Assembly: GCA_045531495.1 (NCBI GenBank)
Contig: JAZSED010000097.1
Coordinates: forward strand, 1 to 24,587
Direction of reading: 5' to 3'
DNA: 24,587 bases
Origin: URNF01 sp045531495
GTDB lineage: Bacteria; Bacillota; Clostridia; Oscillospirales; Acutalibacteraceae
The first letter of the stretch is position 1; each line of letters begins with the position of its first letter. A program made the position numbers and the translations under genes. Positions 21,392 through 24,587 of the stretch are shown here, in pieces. The notes beneath the pieces were generated by a model. The model did no database searches, had not been told where the DNA came from, and saw nothing but the letters and a program-made list of their open reading frames with translations.

Positions 21392-22630
21392 TTAGTCGTT
21401 GTAAATGGGAAACTGTTCGCAAAGCGCGATGACTTCTGCGGTAATGCGTTCTCGATTGCCTTCGAAATCACGGATAACATCCGCAATCCATTTGGCAATT
21501 TTACGCATTTCATCTTCACCGAAACCGCGGGAGGTAACAGCGGGTGTGCCGATACGTACACCGCTCGTAATAAACGGACTTTCGGGGTCGTCGGGAATGG
21601 CGTTTTTATTTGCGGTAATGTGCACGGCATCAAGACGGTGCTCTAATTCTTTGCCCGTAACACCCGTGCCGCGCAAATCAAGTAACATCAAGTGGTTGTC
21701 GGTACCGCCCGAAACGAGATTGAGACCTTCTGCAACAAGCGCTTGCGAAAGTACTTTTGCGTTTTTGACAATATTTTGCTGATAGGTTTTAAACTCATCG
21801 GTCAACGCTTCACCGAGTGCTACGGCTTTTGCGGCGATAATATGCATCAGCGGGCCGCCTTGAATGCCGGGGAAGATGGCTTTATCAATTTGTTTTGCCA
21901 GCTCTTCTTTACAAAGAATCATCCCGCCGCGAGGACCGCGCAGGGTTTTGTGGGTGGTGGTGGTAACAACATCAGCATAGGGAACGGGATTGGGATGCAG
22001 ACCTGCTGCCACAAGACCCGCGATGTGCGCGATATCCACCATCAGATACGCACCGACTTCATCGGCAATTTCTCTGCATTTTGCGAAATCAATAACGCGG
22101 GGATACGCACTCGCACCCACAACAATCAGTTTGGGTTTGTTCTCTACCGCAATTTTACGCATTTCATCATAGTCGATATAACCTGTTGCGGTATCCACAC
22201 CGTAAGGCACAATGTTGAAATATTTACCGGAAATGTTTACGGGAGAACCGTGAGACAGATGGCCGCCGTGTGCCAAATTCATACCCATAACCGTATCGCC
22301 CGGCTGTAACAACGCAAAGAATACCGCAAGGTTTGCACTTGCACCGCTGTGTGGCTGTACGTTGGCGTGGTCGGCACCAAACAGCTGACAAGCGCGCTGT
22401 CTTGCAATTTCTTCAACTTCATCGACATAGACGCAACCGCCGTAATAACGCTTGCCGGGATACCCTTCTGCATACTTATTGGTGAGTACACTGCCTGCGG
22501 CGAGTAATACCGCCTTGGAAACGATGTTTTCGGACGCAATCAGCTCAATGTTGTGCTGTTGTCTTTGAAATTCGCGGTCACAGGCGGCAAAGACTTCTGC
22601 ATCATAGTTTTTCAATTCATCTGTAAACAT
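21392..22630 (-). CDS. glyA: Serine hydroxymethyltransferase
   Basis: This PLP enzyme interconverts serine plus tetrahydrofolate with glycine plus 5,10-methylene-THF, the main source of one-carbon units. The 412 residues show the full set of motifs: IELIASEN, YAEGYPGKRYYGG, VQPHSGASAN, VDIAHIAGL, and the PLP-lysine motif TTTTHKTLRGPRGG with K228. Two ATGs are close. The one at 22630 has AAGGAG at seven bases, while the one at 22636 would be only one base from it, so I use 22630. It follows the serine hydrolase gene by 18 bp, indicating an operon. Confidence 0.98.
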   Translation of the reverse strand: MFTDELKNYDAEVFAACDREFQRQQHNIELIASENIVSKAVLLAAGSVLTNKYAEGYPGKRYYGGCVYVDEVEEIARQRACQLFGADHANVQPHSGASANLAVFFALLQPGDTVMGMNLAHGGHLSHGSPVNISGKYFNIVPYGVDTATGYIDYDEMRKIAVENKPKLIVVGASAYPRVIDFAKCREIADEVGAYLMVDIAHIAGLVAAGLHPNPVPYADVVTTTTHKTLRGPRGGMILCKEELAKQIDKAIFPGIQGGPLMHIIAAKAVALGEALTDEFKTYQQNIVKNAKVLSQALVAEGLNLVSGGTDNHLMLLDLRGTGVTGKELEHRLDAVHITANKNAIPDDPESPFITSGVRIGTPAVTSRGFGEDEMRKIAKWIADVIRDFEGNRERITAEVIALCEQFPIYND

Positions 22631-22648
22631 AACCATTCTCCTTAAAAT

Positions 22649-23611
22649 TTAATCCGTTTGACCGGATAGTTTTTCTATGTTGTTGGCAACGTTGCGGAAC
22701 ATCGCAAAGTCACCTTGTGTACCGTCTTCGTGGTCGGTAAACAATATCAGTATATACGGATGCGGCGCATCCACAATAGCCATATCGTGGAAGGAGGCAT
22801 CCGCCCAACCGTATTTTCTGATGAGGGGATAGGAGGAATAGAACATGGGGTTGCGTGTATGCGTCATATAGTCATACAGCATTTTTCCGTATGTTTTATC
22901 CCTTTCGATAAAATCGTAAATCGCGTGCATATATATCGCCGCGTCATTTGCTGTAATTTGGCTGTTGGTGATGAGCCCGATGGATGCGGTATTCTTTATA
23001 CCGATGGATGCGGCAAAGGTTTTGAAGCCCTCCACCGAAAAAACGGAACGCAGCATACGTAAGGCGGCGTTGTCGCTATATCGAATGGTATATTCTATCA
23101 GCTGTTGTACGGTGTATTCCGTTCCGAAGGCGGCATTTTTAATAATACCCGTACCTGTAGACTGAAATGCGGCGGTATAAGTAATTTTTTGTGCAAGGTC
23201 ACATTTTCCGTCTGCTGCCAATTGCAGAATATACATACAAAACGGTGCTTTCATTAGGCTGGCCGCAAAATATGTGTGTTCGGCATTGTGACGGTAGGTA
23301 TATCCCGATTCCAAATCCTCATAATACAGAGAAACTTGTCCTTCGTAACCCTGTAGCATGGCAGTTATCCGCTGCTCGTCCGCTGTATTCCATGAAAATG
23401 AACGTTTTTTTTCGAAAGTAGTAGATGCGGCGGACGATGAGGTGGTTGTTGCATTGGCCGCTGTTGTCTTTTGGGATACAACGGATATAACGGAGGTGGG
23501 AACGCTTTGGTTGGAAACCGACCGATATACAAAAAGGCAACCGATAACAGCAATAACAGCGCACAAAGACAATGCGGCTGTCAGCAATTTTTTGTTGTCA
23601 CTTCTTTTCAT
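22649..23611 (-). CDS. Secreted or membrane-anchored serine hydrolase of the class A beta-lactamase fold
   Basis: This 320-residue protein has an N-terminal membrane anchor (about 9-30), a Ser/Thr-rich linker (36-66), and a beta-lactamase-like domain (about 75-315). The catalytic set is S118-L-M-K121 (SxxK), S179-D-N181 (SDN) and K266-Y-G268 (KxG, with Y instead of T/S). The omega-loop glutamate typical of true class A beta-lactamases is not recognisable around GLITNSQITANDAA. A role in peptidoglycan metabolism is therefore more likely than antibiotic hydrolysis. GGAAGG precedes the ATG. It shares an operon with glyA, 18 bp apart, with no obvious functional link. Confidence 0.88.
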   Translation of the reverse strand: MKRSDNKKLLTAALSLCAVIAVIGCLFVYRSVSNQSVPTSVISVVSQKTTAANATTTSSSAASTTFEKKRSFSWNTADEQRITAMLQGYEGQVSLYYEDLESGYTYRHNAEHTYFAASLMKAPFCMYILQLAADGKCDLAQKITYTAAFQSTGTGIIKNAAFGTEYTVQQLIEYTIRYSDNAALRMLRSVFSVEGFKTFAASIGIKNTASIGLITNSQITANDAAIYMHAIYDFIERDKTYGKMLYDYMTHTRNPMFYSSYPLIRKYGWADASFHDMAIVDAPHPYILILFTDHEDGTQGDFAMFRNVANNIEKLSGQTD

Positions 23612-23661
23612 AATTTTCGCCTTCCGAGATGAGTATTAACTGAATACAAATATACACATTC

Positions 23662-23689
23662 ATTATACAGAAATACGCGTGTTTGTCAA
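23662..23689 (-). promoter_or_regulatory. Promoter of the serine hydrolase-glyA operon
   Basis: On the minus strand a perfect TTGACA (23684-23689) and a perfect TATAAT (23662-23667) are separated by 16 bp, 50 bases before the start codon. Confidence 0.85.
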
Positions 23690-23729
23690 AGTATTTCCGT
23701 AAAAAATGCAAAAAGTTTCTGTGCTATAG

Positions 23730-23758
23730 TTGCTTTTTAAGGCTTTCAGGTGTATACT
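23730..23758 (+). promoter_or_regulatory. Promoter of the CobW-family gene
   Basis: TTGCTT (23730-23735) and TATACT (23753-23758) are separated by 17 bp, 25 bases before the start codon. I searched the 172-bp gap for a Zur-type palindrome and saw none. Confidence 0.68.
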
Positions 23759-23783
23759 GCTGTGGAAAGGATGTAGGTGTGTT

Positions 23784-24587
23784 ATGACAAAGATTGATAT
23801 TTTTTCGGGCTTTTTGGGTGCGGGTAAAACCACGCTCATTAAAAAACTGATAAAAGAAGCTTATGTGGGCGAAAAATTGGTTTTAATTGAGAATGAATTC
23901 GGAGAAATCGGCATTGACGGCGGTTTCTTACAGGAAGCGGGCATTGAAATTACCGAAATGAACTCGGGTTGTATTTGTTGCAGCTTGGTCGGTGATTTCA
24001 GTGAAGCGCTCAAGAAGGTGCTTGCGGAATATGCGCCCGACCGTATTTTGATTGAACCGTCTGGTGTCGGTAAACTCAGCGATGTTATTCGTGCTGTGCG
24101 GGATATTCATGCGCAAGGCGTTGTACTCAACACCTTTACAACGGTGGTGGATGCGAAAAAGTGCAAGATGTATATGAAAAACTTCGGTGAGTTTTTCGGC
24201 GACCAAATTGCGCACGCAAACGCGATTGTATTGAGCCATACCGATATGCTGGATGAAAATAAGCTTGAAGGTGTATTGTCCTTGATTCGTGAACACAATA
24301 CGCATGCGACGGTGATTACGACCCCGTGGAGTGAACTTGACGGTGCGCAAATTGTGCATGCAATGGAGCATAAACATACGTTGTCGGATGCGCTTTCCGA
24401 TTTGCTGAAGGAGGAAGATGTTTGTCCTACGTGCGGTCATCATCACGACCACGAGCATCATCACGACCACGAGCATCATCACGACCATGAGCATCATCAC
24501 GACCATGAGCATCATCACGACCATGAGCATCATCACGACCATGAGCATCATCACGACCATGCGCATCATCACGACCATGAGCATCAT
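23784..24587 (+). CDS. CobW/COG0523-family GTPase metallochaperone, 3' truncated by the window
   Basis: The first 268 codons are present, and the frame runs open to the window edge. The G domain has Walker A GFLGAGKTT (9-17), ENEFGEIGID (36-45), the metal-binding CxCC motif (C63, C65, C66) in NSGCICCSL, the EPSG loop (91-94), and SHTD as an atypical G4. From about residue 214, CPTCG leads into a long run of HHHDHE repeats. Proteins of this family deliver Zn2+, Co2+ or other metals to target enzymes, and His-rich stretches between the G domain and the CobW C-terminal domain are known. The metal cannot be told from this sequence. AGGTG lies close to the ATG. The C-terminal domain is beyond the edge. 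Confidence 0.93.
   Translation, partial: MTKIDIFSGFLGAGKTTLIKKLIKEAYVGEKLVLIENEFGEIGIDGGFLQEAGIEITEMNSGCICCSLVGDFSEALKKVLAEYAPDRILIEPSGVGKLSDVIRAVRDIHAQGVVLNTFTTVVDAKKCKMYMKNFGEFFGDQIAHANAIVLSHTDMLDENKLEGVLSLIREHNTHATVITTPWSELDGAQIVHAMEHKHTLSDALSDLLKEEDVCPTCGHHHDHEHHHDHEHHHDHEHHHDHEHHHDHEHHHDHEHHHDHAHHHDHEHH
24438..24587 (+). repeat. 18-bp tandem repeat encoding HHHDHE units
   Basis: Eight complete 18-base units start at 24438 and a partial ninth runs into the window edge, all in frame with the GTPase. The first two units use GACCAC and later ones GACCAT. The seventh (24546-24563) ends GCG, so it encodes HHHDHA. Near identity at the DNA level points to recent expansion by slippage or recombination. 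The repeat also keeps the antisense frame open as a run of Met and Val codons, which is not a gene. Confidence 0.97.

Noticed and set aside
23928..24587. Minus-strand frame with MMLMVVMM repeats at the right edge
   Set aside because: It is the antisense of the HHHDHE tandem repeat and the CobW GTPase, which has clear G-domain motifs on the plus strand.
24438..24587. Tandem repeats considered as a CRISPR array or iteron origin
   Set aside because: The units are contiguous without spacers and stay in frame within the GTPase gene.

Overview
The window reads as chromosomal DNA from a low-to-mid GC Gram-positive anaerobe of the class Clostridia, probably a gut member of the Oscillospirales or a relative. 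This placement is inferred from strong AGGAGG-type ribosome binding sites, TTGACA/TATAAT promoters with 16-17 bp spacers, a partial HrcA/CIRCE operator before groESL, Rex, acetate kinase, a DtxR-type iron regulator, FeoB-associated Cys-rich protein, TmcAL and DUF378. I see no phage, transposase, CRISPR or rRNA. The content is mostly housekeeping, with one rich iron-uptake locus and one structurally unusual stretch beside a tRNA gene.

Layout. 1-2006: groES-groEL with a bidirectional terminator. 2006-3610: the tRNA methylthiotransferase mtaB, diverging from a degenerate HPr-like protein. 3600-4706: a DUF3810 membrane protein with an HEIAH metalloprotease-like motif. 4749-10197: two ferrous-iron uptake clusters on opposite strands around a DtxR-family regulator. 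The left one is feoA-feoB (minus strand) and the right one is feoA-feoB-FeoB-associated Cys-rich protein (plus strand). Three copies of the inverted repeat GGTTAGC-N4-GCTAAYY lie only in the right cluster. The third copy sits between feoA and feoB and also looks like an intrinsic terminator. 10335-11791: a two-gene ABC-2 type exporter. 11792-12238: a hairpin-rich intergenic stretch with a partial tRNA-Leu 3' duplicate, followed by the intact tRNA-Leu(UAG).

12360-12925: inorganic pyrophosphatase with clear promoter and terminator. 12926-15517 (minus strand): aconitase followed closely by the redox repressor Rex. 15590-17486 (minus strand): a GT2-GtrA fusion and two adjacent half-size TauE/SafE permeases. 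17527-18543: a Gfo/Idh/MocA oxidoreductase whose 3' end overlaps the convergent tmcAL. 19829-21037: acetate kinase. 21097-23611 (minus strand): a serine hydrolase of the beta-lactamase fold, glyA and a DUF378 protein. 23784-end: a CobW/COG0523 metallochaperone GTPase running off the right edge inside a His-rich 18-bp tandem repeat.

Metal handling and redox recur in the window: two Feo systems, an iron-type DtxR, a COG0523 metallochaperone, Rex next to the 4Fe-4S enzyme aconitase, and fermentation to acetate. All functional statements come from motif and family recognition by eye; no database search was possible.
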